Below are positions 10,475 to 22,130 of a stretch of DNA of 64,000 nucleotides, one piece after another (the stretch's first letter is position 1; every line of letters starts with the position of its first letter). A program made the position numbers and the translations under genes. The notes below the pieces were generated by a model that had not been told where the DNA came from, did no database searches, and worked only from the letters and a program-made list of their open reading frames with translations. The stretch lies in the NCBI GenBank assembly GCA_030998225.1, contig JAPYXD010000695.1:1593001-1657000 (forward strand), given 5' to 3'. Source of the DNA: Diplolepis rosae. Taxonomy: Eukaryota; Arthropoda; Insecta; Hymenoptera; Diplolepididae.

Positions 10475-12190
10475 ATAAAACAATATTCTTTATCCATGGC
10501 ACTGCAGTTGCAAAACTTTCATTCAATACAAGAGTGCTGTTACAGAATCGTTACAGAACCCATGTTACGTTGCTCTAGAATTTTCAGTCGTTCCTCACTA
10601 GATCTGAGTTAGTTGAAAAACAACTGAATAGAAATCAGTAAACACGCGGTTCTGGATCAACAATATAACGATGTTAATATCTATTATGAAACGTTTTGTA
10701 TCTATTATGTAACATTGTTCAAGTAATATTTTAAAAGTTTTGTTCTGTATCTGTTATGTCTCCAATACAAAACAATATTCCTTATCCATAGCACTGCAGT
10801 TACAAAACTTTTATTTAATACAAAAGTGCTGTTACAGAATCGTTACAGAACCCATGTTACATTGCTCTAGAATTTTCAGTCGTTCCTCTCTAAATCTGAA
10901 TTAGTTGGAAAACAACTGAATAGAAATCAGTAAACATGGTTCTGGAACAACTATATAACGCTGTTAATATTTATTATCAAACATTGTTGTGTATCAATAA
11001 TATATATATTAATATAATCAATATATCAATATTATATATATATTAATATCTATGGTGTAATTTAGTTCTGTATCAATAATGAAACACTATTTGCATTTAC
11101 ACCTATTAAGTTGCGCTATTCAATATCCATGACATAAAAGTTACAGAACTTCTATTCAATACAGAAATGCTGTTATAGAATCGTTACAGGATCCGTGTTA
11201 CGCTGTTTTGGATCATCCACAGCGTCGTTACTCTCTAAATGTGAATCAGTCATCAAATAACTGAAATAAAATCAATGAACACGGTTTTATATCTATCGTT
11301 GTTACACTGATATGTATTCTTTATGGAACACTTTTGTGTATCTATTATGTAACACTGATATGTATCTATTATGTAACGCTGATGTGTATTTATTACGTAA
11401 CTCTATAACATACTTGTAATGAAACAGTGTGTTCTGTTTATAATTTAACGTTGTTATATGTTCTGTATCTACAATGTTACATCGTTCCATATCCATGGCA
11501 TGGTAGTTACAACACATTTATTCAAGATAGGAATGCTGTTACATATTCATTACAGAACCCATGTTGCACTATTCTAGAATTTTAAGGGTCGTTACTTTCT
11601 AATTTTGTATCAGTTGAAGAGTAACTAAATAGAAATCAGTAAACACGGTTCTCTACCTTTAATGTAACGATTGTATGTGTCAGTTATAAAATAATGTTCT
11701 GTATATACCATGTACGTCAATTTTATATCAATAATGAAATTATTATGTCAAACTGTTTCATATTCATGGTACAGCAGTTACATAACTTCACTCAACTCAA
11801 GAATACTGTTACAGAATCGTTACAGAACCCGTGTTACATTGTTCTAGAACTTTCACAGATTTATTATAGGTATCTGCAATGATTCTTTGAATCACTGGTC
11901 AGTATCACCTAAACAAACTTCTATAGAACAAGTGCTTCATGTTCAGTACCACTTACGTAACTGTTATGTAACCATATTTAAAGAATATTTTTAAAGGCTT
12001 TATCTTCCACTAGCTATAATCTATTATTCAATATTATAACTAAACATGTAAGACTTTTCTGTATCTATTATGAAACTCTGTTTGCATATAGTATATAACA
12101 CTGCTTCATATCCGTTGCACAATACGTATATAACTATCATTGAACACAGAATTTTTGTAACTTTGTTCTAGAACTGTTACAGTCGTTACA

Positions 12191-13331
12191 TTTCCCTTCG
12201 AATATTTCTTGAAAACTAATTTAGTAACCTTGTACCAAAATTTAGCAAAAGATGTTGCTTTACGTTAAGTAACAGTTGCATAACAGTTATCTTCCTTTCT
12301 TTCACCAGTGAAAATCGATTTCTCAAAGTCGTAACCTTTTCTATCTGTAGACGGTTCTATAGTCGGGGTTTTGAGTTCTTGGAGAGCATCATCGGGAAAT
12401 TAAAAAAAACTGCAACTCCAGATGGTGCACTGCGAAGCATTTCTGACCCGTATCCCTCGTAATTCTCGGGCCCTCCTCTTTGTCTTACCCCCCTCCATCC
12501 TTCGCCACAGTGCAGGGCGCAAATATACGCGAATAAGGGTGCATCGAGTTCGCTGCAGGCATGCACTTTTGTCTACGTTACACGTACATACAACGTTGAC
12601 GATAGACTTGAATCGTGGACGGCAAATAGTGGGAAGGGGGATCAGAGGGGAACGGTGACAGTGAGACTTTTATTAGGGAAGGAATCAGCAAGCATGATTA
12701 TGTACCTTAGAGCGTCTCCACCTCCGTTCAGTCCCTCATCCCCTAGTAGTGTTCCAACCTCAACCACCGTCATCCCTTCACTCTTGCATTGTCAATCCAT
12801 GCGCATATGCATCCATTGGCGTAGCTTTCAAGCATTACTTTACACTAAGATTATCCGAAGATTGATTTCAATTTGACTCTCTTCTTTCAACTTTGAAATT
12901 AATTGGTTTAACTTTGCATATCATCTTTATTTAACAAAAGAACTATACGATTAATTTGAAAATATTTTGTCAATTATTTTGTTGAATTTTGATAATTAAT
13001 TGAGATAAAATTTTGAACGCCATGGGGTCAGGTTATTTTGCTCTAGAGAAGGAAATTAATTAAAGATATCAATTAATCATCAATGATTGATATTTATCAT
13101 CTTTTGAAAATTTTCTTACTCTTTATAGTCAATGATAAATATAATGAATGTTTCTTGGATACTTTTAGTTTCATGATAAAGTGATATAATTAAATAAAAT
13201 TACTTTAGGTAAGATTTAATAGAAGTTATTCTTTTATTTATTAAATTACAAAGGGTAGAAGCATTTGAAATGATTAAGTCCCTGAATTTCCTGTTACTAA
13301 TGATACAAAAGATGTTGTAATGGTTACTTAC
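12191..13331. other. GC-richer unique island (12350-12900) then AT-rich DNA
   Basis: 12350-12900 is balanced in composition with CT-rich stretches (12465-12500, 12715-12790). Overlapping short frames on both strands (for example 12357-12566 minus, 12422-12658 plus) carry no known domain. A CGCCATGGGGTCAGGTT at 13018-13034 resembles the inverse of the CTGACCCCATGCC block of the hammerhead repeat family. No gene is supported. Confidence 0.35.
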
Positions 13332-13370
13332 GATGATCGTCGTCGTGGTGATTGTGAAAGGTGCTGGATG
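13332..13370 (-). CDS. candidate 39-nt microexon, unknown gene
   Basis: Minus strand: a pyrimidine tract with branch-like CTAAT and acceptor CCTAATTTCTGTTTCAG, 39 nt, then the donor GTAAGT. All three frames are open. If joined in the phase required by the candidate exon at 57846-57902 it would read IQHLSQSPRRRS, a basic Ser-rich stretch. The length is a multiple of three, typical of cassette microexons. Evidence is splice signals only, and a chance match is possible. Confidence 0.28.
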
Positions 13371-13849
13371 CTGAAACAGAAATTAGGAAAGGTTGAAAAG
13401 ACGTTTCCCCTAAATGAGAGATAATGAAAGAAACATTTCAGTATTAAGGGTGGTACTTTATCCAAATTTGAACAATTCCCTTTTGGCGCGTGTTCCGTTT
13501 GTCTTTCTTCAAGTATACATTCGTGTGTAACACGTGGCTTTTTCATTGTCGCACTTGGCGCTTTCGGTAAAAGACTCCCTGTTAGTAGGGACTATTGCGG
13601 AAACATAAAAACGCACGTTCGACTCCCTGGAGTATGTACCGGTGGCTTGACGCTTCGCGGTTGGGGCGACGTGCACGAAATTTGCATCCCACTGCTTCGC
13701 CAATGCCGCCTAAGGCGATATTCTCGACACAATGATTCCACCCCGAAACCCACACCCACTTCTTTCTCACCATCGTCAAACGGGAACAGAAAAGGCAAGA
13801 CTTTCCATGACACCCGAGTGCTTTTTCCAAGTTTTGTTGCGTGTTCAAT
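13371..13849. other. GC-richer unique island
   Basis: 13500-13850 has four overlapping 60-100 codon frames on both strands, which usually signals balanced composition and not coding. CACTTGGCGC and GACGTGCACG-type sequence is unlike the AT-rich surroundings. No domain, splice pair or repeat match was seen apart from the adjacent candidate microexon. Confidence 0.35.
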
Positions 13850-14980
13850 TTTCATCAGTCAAATTCTTACTGATTTACTCAGTCAATCATATGAAAATCT
13901 TTTTTGTTTAAACAGTTGTTTTTCGTGTACAATATTCAATCAGTGACATAATTGTATCTTTAGGATCAGTTGTTTTCTTTTCTGAGTCACTGATTGTAAT
14001 TAGTCAAAAAAAACGAAGAAGTGGAATGGCAAGAGTGCGTTTGGTAAAAAACTTTTCAGTTTTATCAGAGTTAATCTGAATTTGGAAAATATCAAAGTAA
14101 AGAAACTGATTAATCAGTACAAAAGACGAAACTGATCGAATTAGTGACGAAAATATAAGGCTTGTTTTTTACACATTCGGAAACTTAGTTCTCTCAATCG
14201 GAATTTGTAAAAATTTGAAAAAATTGAAATCAGTAAACTATGTTTGACAATAAAATCAGTTATTTTTGACTAATTTCCTACCAAAGTTTACTGACTTAGT
14301 GAGAAATAACGCATCGCAAAAAGAGAATTGCTATTTTTAATCTCATTAAATATTACAATATTAGTAAAAAGAAACTACTAATTAAAATAAATTTGATTCA
14401 AATCCGCCTTTAAAATATATTACTAGAAAATAAGTTAGTAATAAATTTAAGTCACAAATCAGCACTGATTAGTTAAATAACGTATTTCTCTTACCTTATA
14501 AATTTGAAATAGTAAGAAATAGGTAATTGAAAAAGAGCAGATAGTCTTATTATTCGATTATTAATGAATGTAGCTGATTCTTTAGTAGTTTTCATTTATC
14601 ATAACATTTCTTCACTGCTCTGATTTTGTAACCTACTTTTCACTGATTGAAATTTATAGAGCAATTAATGGAGTTACTTTTCTTTTTTAATTGTAGCACT
14701 GATTTATTTAGTGACATCTTCACTGATTCACCTCAAACAAATGCCTCCGAAAAATTGTGTTTTTTCCGCTCTATTTAAATTTTAATCATAGAATTAAATA
14801 TTCTTAAAAATCAGTCAAAATAAACTATTTTAATAACCCAAGTGATTCATTGTTTGTCTGCGGCTAGAAATTTTGAGCAAATTTCTTTCCTCAGTTAATT
14901 GTGTAATGACTTAAAAAATTGTAGAAGAAGAAATCTCTTAAAAATGTCCCTATATGGAACTTTTTATCCACAAGAAGTAT
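13850..14980. repeat. diffuse CAGT-motif zone without intact MITE ends
   Basis: CAGTCA, TCACTGATT, ACTGATT and ATCAGT-type words recur irregularly (for example 13856-13890, 13947-14000, 14110-14150, 14235-14300, 14463-14470, 14700-14735). No CTCTCTAAATC terminal repeats bound the zone. It looks like very old, decayed copies of the CAGT MITE family or their precursor. Confidence 0.5.
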
Positions 14981-14982
14981 TA

Positions 14983-15202
14983 CTCTCTAAATCTGTATCA
15001 GTCAAAATCTACTGATTATCAGTGAAATTTGACTGATTCAAATATCTAACAAGAGGTTACTGTAAATCAGTCAAATTTCACTGATTCAATCAGTGAAAAT
15101 GAACTGATTTGTCAGTGAAAAATATCTTTGCACTGATGAATTAGTGAAAAGGCAAATTACTGATTCAATCAGTGAAAATTCGACTGATTCAGATCTAGAG
15201 AG
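14983..15202 (+). mobile_element. CAGT-family MITE, copy 1 (220 bp)
   Basis: Ends are CTCTCTAAATCTG and, in inverse, CTCTCTAGATCTG, extended by GAATCAGTC to terminal repeats of about 25 bp, flanked by TA. The interior is almost wholly alternating TCAGTGAAA and TTTGACTGATT-type words in both orientations, so transcripts would fold extensively. No coding capacity. This is the short (220-bp) class. Confidence 0.9.
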
Positions 15203-15204
15203 TA

Positions 15205-15790
15205 CGTTCGTTCATTTTCTACAATAGATTCTCCGTTCAATTTCAGTTTGTAATCAATTGCTATTGGTATGAAATTGAATGATAAAATGTAATATTTGAA
15301 TAAGGGTCTGTTCTAGTTTTTGAACAATTCTCCTTGCATATTAAATGATATTAACGTCCCATGATCGTCGATCTAAGCCCTTTTAAGGAACTTGGAAGCG
15401 ACATTAAAGCTTTTCGTCGTGTCATCGAGTTTTGCCTCTGTAGTTGAAGTGACTTCGTTGTTGGTGAATTGTTGGGATTAAGGGGTGAACCTTAGATTCT
15501 GTAACACACGGACATGTTTGTGGGGGAGGAACGTAGTTCGATGCTAGTATCTCAGACAATTTCGCCCAGCAAGACTTAACAAATAGGCAAAGTTTCCCTG
15601 TGGGGCCGCCGGCGGATTTACCGGAGTGGCTACGACATCCTTCTCTTTGTTCCTAAGTTTGTGATGTATTAGCCTCTCTTCACCTCTTTCTCTCTTCCCC
15701 CCCCCCCCCAATCTTTTTCCTTTCTCTACAATTTTCACCTTGTTTATAAACATATGCCTTAATTTTCCATTCATTTTTTATTCATTTTTT
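15205..15790. other. mixed unique DNA with a C13 run
   Basis: 15350-15770 is GC-richer. A run of 13 C lies at 15697-15709 in a CT-rich stretch (15665-15740). The 76-codon minus frame at 15544-15774 is the translation of that low-complexity stretch. Nothing is recognised. Confidence 0.4.
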
Positions 15791-15791
15791 A

Positions 15792-15852
15792 CACGGAGAA
15801 AAATAGTTGGAGAAACTACTCAACTTTTATGAACAAGTTGAAGATTATTTAA
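15792..15852 (+). repeat. terminal fragment of the CACGGAG/CAACT family E
   Basis: It starts at a TA with CACGGAGAAAAATAGTTG, identical to the end of the 1.49 kb element at 33742-35230. It continues with a diverged CAACTT/AAGTTG pair and stops where the family A copy begins. Confidence 0.6.
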
Positions 15853-15854
15853 TA

Positions 15855-16513
15855 CATGGAGAAACTTTTTATAGCAATATATGTTTTATTTTATATTGAT
15901 AATTTGAAAAAATATTAGGAATCGAGGGAAAATTAAGATTTAACTGTAATTATTCCTACTCTCTAAATCTGAATCAGACAAATCTTCACTGATTGAATCA
16001 GTGATTTTCCTTTTCACTGATTCATCAGTGAAAACATATTTTTCACTGTTAAATCAGTTAATTGCCACTGATTCATTAGTGAAAAATATTTTTCACTGTT
16101 AAATCAGTCAATTTTCACTGAAATAATCAGTGAAATTTGACTGATTTACAGTATCCTCTTTTTAGCTATTCGAATCAGTCAAATTTCACTGATAATCAGT
16201 AGATTTTGACTGATTCAAATTTAGAGAGTAGCGGACTGGAAATTTTTCGTAATCAGAATACTAAAGATTAGAAAAATGATATGAAACTTTAGTATAAATT
16301 ATAGTAAAGTTTGATACAATCTATAGTAAATTGTGTCATAGGTCATCTAAAGTTTAGTATTTCACTGTTAAAAATTCTCATTATTACACGTTTTTCCTTA
16401 ATTTGAAACAGTTCTGTAAATTTAAAAAATGTAGAGTAAAGCTTCAAAATGTACAAAACTTTACAACTTTGTTCAAAAGTTAAGTAAAGTTTCAGGTCTT
16501 ATTTTTTTCCACG
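15855..16513 (+). mobile_element. family A element interrupted by a CAGT MITE
   Basis: The left end CATGGAGAAACTTTTTATAG follows TA; the right end in inverse, CGTGGAAAAAAATAAGACC, precedes TA (16514-16515). Internal AAACTTTAGTATAAATTATA and CACTGTTAAAAATTCTCATT blocks match the copies at 1161-2220 and 39080-39302. The CAGT MITE at 15959-16228 splits it and is younger. Confidence 0.7.
15959..16228 (-). mobile_element. CAGT-family MITE, copy 2 (270 bp), nested
   Basis: Inverse orientation relative to copy 1; TA on both sides (15957-15958, 16229-16230). Long class with one more internal TCAGTGAAAAATATTTTTCACTG-type unit than the 220-bp copies. It lies inside the family A element. Confidence 0.9.
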
Positions 16514-16895
16514 TATTAGCTATTTAAATTGTAAAAGTAATAAGTTTCAAATCCCGCTATAATATAATTTTGAAAATTGCTTTAAAAAATAGCCTGAAAT
16601 TGAGGAAACGAATCCGACCATTTCAATGCACTTTAAACCATGTATTACACAAAATTGTGTCCATAATCAACGTTATTTATACGCGTAAAACGGTAATAGT
16701 TCGAGCATCTGCGCTCATTGTTACGACCCATACATTTTAATATTCCCAGTTATATACGCATTTATATATGGATTTTGAAAAAGCAGAGTAAAATTTTAGC
16801 TTCTGAAAAATCTGTAATATAAATCTGAAGATTATAAAGTCAAGTTTTTTAAAATTATTTTATATATTTAGATTTTTGTGTGTTTATTTTGTTTA

Positions 16896-17077
16896 CACTC
16901 GGAAATTTTCATTTTGTTTAATATACAATGTATTTTATTGATTTAACCAAATTTTTTGGTCAAATATAATTAATACTTGAAATTTTTAGTTTAATCGACT
17001 AAATTTTACCAAAGAAAGAATTTCGTTGGGTCAATGAAATAATTTTTTGGGATCAACTGAAAATTTTGTTGTCCGTG
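16896..17077. mobile_element. 182-bp MITE iterating TTGGTCAAA-type words
   Basis: The left end CACTCGGAAATTTTCATTTT follows TA; the right end in inverse, CACGGACAACAAAATTTTC, precedes TA (17078-17079). The interior has AACCAAATTTTTTGGTCAAAT and related palindromic words. The ends belong to the CAC-GGAG type seen in other families here. Confidence 0.65.
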
Positions 17078-17079
17078 TA

Positions 17080-18704
17080 ACAACAAAATAATATGGTCAA
17101 GCAAATATTTTTCTGAATGTTTTCTTTCTTGTCAATTCATTGACTAGAACGAAAGGTATGGAAGATTTCCATTTGTATCAACATTTTTTTGTGGTTATAC
17201 TTTTTACTCAACGTTTTTTTTATAAAAACGAATCCGTAAATAAAAAAAGAATTTTGATGAAGAATCCAAGGGAAACTTTTAGCTTCACGAATCGAGATTT
17301 TCGTGTCCAATTCTCATTGGCAGTAAAGAATTTTACGGTACATTTCAGGTTTTAATTAATTTTAAATGACACAAAGTATATTACAACATGCGGATATACT
17401 AAAAGGTTATTGACCCCTCCTTAATCGAATATTAGACTCTCAACTCAAGTCCTTTTTTTTTAAATGCGACTACTGGCGTAGAAGAATTTAATTTTAATAA
17501 CAAAGAACTGAAAAATATTTTTCTCAATATTAAATAAACATTCGAAACAAATTGCAATTCAGAATTAACTGATTTTTTGAAAATTTAGACAATTTAATTA
17601 TTTGCATTTGAAAAAAATCAATTGGTTGGAATGTTAGTGGTTTTCAGGATTTATAAACTTTCCGGGGAAAGTTGCCGGCTTAGGCAACTTCTACGGAAGA
17701 AAATCAATACTCAATATATCCCAGAGGGCCGTTTTACTGCTATACATACTTGTCGCACTATCTCTCTTTTATCTCGATCGTATCTCATATATTGGCGTGC
17801 GTCTGGTGCTCACACGATTCTCCTCCCCTTTTCTTTACTATCATTTTCTCCCTCTTTTTTATGCTCTTCTGTCTCTTTGCTCAACTCACACGTTTACTGG
17901 AAAGTGTGTGTTTGTTTCTAACGGAAACCAAAGCACACATTTGTGTGAGACTTACACCCCCACGAGGTTCAGATCTTGTCGAGGGTGACAGATGGCATCG
18001 TAGACAAAGAACTAGACTGCTTTCGTAACGTTGCGTAACCCAATAAAAGCAAACCAAAGTCGATCGTTTCCTCCCCATAGTAAAATTTAGAGGGACGATG
18101 GGGTTGAAAATAAAATTTCGCAGAACTTCATGAAAATCTTCACTACAAGATTGAATCCTCCAATCATTCATATAAATCTGATTCCTTAAGTTGGGGATGA
18201 AAATAAATCAGGGGATGACCAATGGCGTGAATTTATTGAAAAACAAGTTCTTGATTTTGTTGTATTAAGGAAAAAGATTGTCAACTTTTATTTTTATGAT
18301 AAATGGGCTTTTTGTAGTAACGGGCGAAAATTTCAATTTGCGTGAAAATCGAAATTAAGATTGTACGATATGACAAAGATGTCGTTAAATACAAAAGAGA
18401 AGAATATTAAGATCATTTGAGGCGTTTTTACTTTGCAGAAGAATTCGAGAACGAAACCTGTTTTAGAATTAAAAAATTTCTTTTTGATTTTAAGAAGAAG
18501 ATAGAAAATACATTGGTAATAAATATATTAATTGGTGTTCAAGAATGTCAATAAGAGTTATGAAGAAAATTTTAGGGATTCACGATGATGAGAAGGAATT
18601 CACTTTGCTGATATTTGTAATCAAATTTGAAGTGAGCTTTCCTAAACTGAGAGAATCTGAAAGTCTAAATTACTTTTTTCGCAGACTCAATATTAACTAA
18701 TTCA
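17080..18704. other. unique DNA with a GC-richer, CT-rich island 17640-18180
   Basis: 17740-17900 is CT-rich with several overlapping 60-100 codon frames on the plus strand, all serine/leucine/phenylalanine-rich and without domains. 17935-18010 is the most balanced part. No splice pair or promoter is convincing. The flanks are AT-rich with no repeat match. Confidence 0.35.
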
Positions 18705-18924
18705 CTCTTTAAATCTGAATCAGTCAAAATCTACTGATTATCAGTGAAAATTGACTGATTCAAATAGCTAAAAATAGGTTACTGTAAATCAGTCAAATTT
18801 CACTGATTACTTTAGTGGAAATTAACTGATTTGTCAGTGAAAAATATTTTTGCACTGATGAATCAGTGAAAAAGAAAATTACTGATTCAATCAGTGAAAA
18901 CTCTACTGATTCAGATTTAGAGAG
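18705..18924 (+). mobile_element. CAGT-family MITE, copy 3 (220 bp), CA duplication
   Basis: Ends CTCTTTAAATCTG and GATTTAGAGAG. The flanking dinucleotide is CA on both sides (18703-18704, 18925-18926) instead of TA, so the duplication is not strictly TA. Same short class and orientation as copy 1. Confidence 0.88.
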
Positions 18925-18927
18925 CAG

Positions 18928-19115
18928 AGTAAAATTTACTTATTAATTCGTCTTAATGTGTTCACTCTCAATTAGTAAGAAATTTTTATTACAAATTAGT
19001 AAAAATTCTACTCTGAATTAATAAAATTTGACTACAAGTTAATTAAATTTTTTTTTAAGTTGGTAATTTTTTTTACTAATTGGAAGGTAAACGAATTCTC
19101 ACGAAATTGAGATTT
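18928..19115. repeat. ATTAGTAAAAATT-iterating repeat
   Basis: Words such as CAATTAGTAAGAAATTTTTA, AAATTAGTAAAAATT and TTTTTACTAATTGG recur in both orientations directly beside CAGT copy 3. This resembles another small iterated-motif element, but no clear terminal repeats were found. Confidence 0.4.
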
Positions 19116-19603
19116 ATAGAGTACGCATCAATCATTGAAATTTAATAGTAAAGTTTCATTATCAAAAACATATTTGAATTAGTTACTAATCAGGGATCTT
19201 TCCGAATTTAATTATTTTGAGTTAAAATTTGCAGGATATCAATTTCTAAGGTGTTTAAAAAATTGAATATCAGTAAATTTAATTTGTAGCCCAAGCATTA
19301 GTGTAAAACATTAACACTTTTAAAATTAACAGTTTTCCCCAGTATGCATTTTTTGAAAACGAATATTCTTAAAATCGTAAAAAATTACAACAAAATTTAT
19401 AAGAACTGCAGATATTGCTAGAATTGGAACAGTTGGGTTGAATTCAACAAATAATTACGATTTTCTAGAGGAAAATAAAAACTGTCACATATTTACAATA
19501 TATTGTAAAATAAATGACTGAAGTTTTTGGTCAAAAATTAGAATTATTTCGACGCTTGACTTTTTATTAAAAGATTTATTCGGACTTTTTTAAACCTTCT
19601 TAA

Positions 19604-19730
19604 GGGGATCCACTACCTTTAATTGGTATATTTCTGATTTTTTTGATACTTTCCAAAAAATTTTTTTTTGGTCTATAAGTTTCTGAATCTAAACTCAAAA
19701 AACAAAAACTATTAAAGGTGGCGGATTTCC
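19604..19730. mobile_element. 127-bp TTAA MITE
   Basis: The left end GGGGATCCACTACCTTTAAT follows TTAA (19600-19603); the right end ATTAAAGGTGGCGGATTTCC is its inverse and is followed by TTAG. A related right end (ATTAAAGATGGTGGATCCCC before TTAA) occurs at 45143-45162. No coding capacity. Confidence 0.7.
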
Positions 19731-19734
19731 TTAG

Positions 19735-20453
19735 GAAAATAAATTTCTCTACGCCAGTGTGTGGGAAGGCCTAACAGATAGTTAGTTTTGCGTTTATTAG
19801 CTTCGATTTAGGGTACTTCAATTCATCAGCAAGGAAGATTCGTTCAAGGATTGATTTGAAATCTGATTCGATCGCAAGAAGGGAAGATTAAGTTTCGACC
19901 GCTCGTCTTACTGTCTATGCACGATTAACGCTCACGAACACGCGTGAGCGACGTGTCGTCAGTGGAACACAATGGCCACGTGCCAGAATCTAATCATCGG
20001 ACCATTCTCGGGTGAGGGCGCGTTTACTACGCACTTACGTACATTATACATACACATAAAACACGTACACGTTTTTTAAGATTCCCTTTTCAGTTTGCTA
20101 ACTCACTGGAAATTTATTAATCTGCTTGAAGTGGAGATCGCACTGCTATATATATTTACTGTTGTAAGACTTTTCCTTTTGTACTGATCCTTGGATAATG
20201 AGGAGAATTATCCACTTGAATAAAACAGAAAACATTTTAGATTCGTGTTTTATTGAAGAAGTAATGTATACAATATTGTCGTTGGATATTATGTCTTATT
20301 TGGAATCAAATATTTTGATGAGTTCTTGAGGAATAATCTTCAAGAAATTTTCGATATTATTTAATTTTATCAATCATCTTAATTAACTCTTTAATTATTT
20401 ACTGAATATAAATTTATTGAAATTGTATTGCAGATGCAAATGTATAATCTGTA
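19735..20453. other. unique DNA, GC-richer at 19830-20080
   Basis: 19920-20030 contains CACGAACACGCGTGAGCGACGTGTCG, rich in CG dinucleotides and nested short palindromes (ACGCGT), and E-box-like GGCCACGTGCC at 19975-19985. No frame or splice pair is recognised. Candidate regulatory DNA only by composition. Confidence 0.3.
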
Positions 20454-20698
20454 CTCTCTAAATCTGAATCAGTCAAATTTTCACTGATTGAATGAGTGAA
20501 AAAATATTTTTCACTGTTAAATCAGTTAATTTCCACTGATTCATCAGTGAAAAAAATATTTTTCACTGTCAAATCAGTCAATTCTCACTGAAATAATCAG
20601 TGAAAGTTGACTGATTTACAGTAAACTCTTTTTAGCTATTTAAATTAGTCAAATTTCGCTCATAATCAGTAGATTTTGACTGATTCAAATTTATAGAG
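20454..20698 (-). mobile_element. CAGT-family MITE, copy 4 (245 bp)
   Basis: Inverse orientation, TA on both sides (20452-20453, 20699-20700). Intermediate length, with one terminal repeat mutated to TTATAGAG. Confidence 0.88.
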
Positions 20699-20700
20699 TA

Positions 20701-21925
20701 CATTAAAAAAATTATGTGCGAACGAATTCATCACTTTTTTTTTACTGTGGGGAGTTGAGAAAGATTTTGTTCCAATCATCTTTAATTATGGGGATTTGGT
20801 TCTAAAAGATGACACGTTATTGATTATTAAACTCTTTGCTTTGCCCCATATCGGCCGTGGGCGTTTGTTCTGGAGTTTTAATTCTATACGAACACGTGGC
20901 CCTAAACTTAGTCAAACGCCCCTTTGATGTAATCGCGAGAACTCGCTTATTTGTGCCTTTGGGTCAGAGGCAAAGTGAAAAAACAATCAAATAATATCAA
21001 TAATTACGAAAATCAATTTTCCTTATAATGTTTTGTGACACTTAGAAGATAATTTTCAATGTTATGTTGAGCCTCAATAATTAATCTACCAAAAATAATC
21101 TTTAAGTCAGGTCAATCAAAAAGCTTTAAAATTGTTAAATTTTTAAATTTATGTTGTTTTAATTAAGGGTAAAAATGATCTTATATTTAGATGAAAGTAT
21201 TAAATTTTTATTTGAGACCATTTTTACCAAATTTGAAAAATCTGAAATTAAGATCTAATAATTTGAAGACTTTTTTCAAATAAAACTTACAAAACAAAAT
21301 TATTATTTTTTTTTTTTAAATAGGAAAATTGAATAAACTATTGGTAAGGATTGTAATTTTGAAGCAGAAGTTGTTTTATATATTTGTGGAATGTGAACAG
21401 AAGATTCTTATGGATTCCTTTTTGACAAGAATAAGGAAGCAACAAGTGGCATCTTAGCTCAGACAATCTTAAGGGAACATTCAACAAGTGTTTTCCAAGC
21501 TGTTGCTCCTGAATTTCTCAGGAAATACAGAAGAAAGGTTCCTAGATTCAGGAAGTGCGGGACTTGAGTTGGCAAGAGTTCCTCTCGATGTAAACCTGGT
21601 TTTATCTTCTCGAGGAACATCATTATTTAACGAGAGGAAATTCAAACTGTATTTTACGATCTTAGTTTAGTAAACCTCTATACCAATTTCTAGCGATTGT
21701 GAGTTGCATGCATTGATTCTCTGATATTATTAATTGATATAGTTTATTGCTCTTCGAATCTGATTCAGTTGGAAACTAATTTACGCGGTATGTGGTTTAG
21801 GTGCTTTCTTGAAATATCGAATCTGTATTGCAATCACGTGATCAATGAAATATATTTACCATATCTTTAATTTTAATCACAAAATGATAAACATTTCATC
21901 TAGGAAATTTGAAATATTAAAAGTA
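20701..21925. other. AT-rich DNA with a small balanced patch 21400-21670
   Basis: 20840-20960 and 21400-21670 are somewhat GC-richer. The 60-codon frame at 21488-21670 has no domain. No repeats are matched. Probably intron or intergenic. Confidence 0.4.
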
Positions 21926-22130
21926 TACGAAAAAACTTTTTATACAAATGTATGTTTTAATTTATAATAATAATTGCAAAATTTTTGAAATTTAGGGAAA
22001 ATCGAGACGTAATGATAATTATTCTTAGTGGAATAAAAATTTTTGTGGCGAAAAACTTTTTTTTAAAAGAATATAAAACTTTGCTGTAGATTAAAGCAAA
22101 GTTTGCTGTAACTTATATAGTTAAGAATTA
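21926..22130 (+). repeat. family A fragment
   Basis: Shares TACGAAAAAACTTTTTATAC, TGTATGTTTTAATTTATAAT and the GGGAAAATCGAGACGTAATG block with the other family A copies. It fades after an AACTTTGCTGTAGATTAAAG segment. Confidence 0.6.

Larger units (their letters stand above)
9865..12190 (+). repeat. degenerate tandem array with GTTACA motifs
   Basis: A unit containing GCTGTTACAGAATCGTTACA, a CAGTCGTT(A/C)CT block and ATCAGTAAACACGGTTCT recurs near 10533, 10828, 11169, 11534 and 11813, giving spacings of about 280-365 bp. Inside each unit, TATGTAAC and GTTACA motifs recur in both orientations. Units are diverged and of unequal length, so the array is old. It is interrupted by a hammerhead-bearing repeat around 9970-10200 and by an insertion at 10253-10474. 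Many short minus frames here are by-products of the repeats. Confidence 0.75.

Noticed and set aside
13582..13946. Four overlapping 60-100 codon frames as coding sequence
   Set aside because: Frames on both strands and in several phases indicate base composition, not coding. No domain was found.
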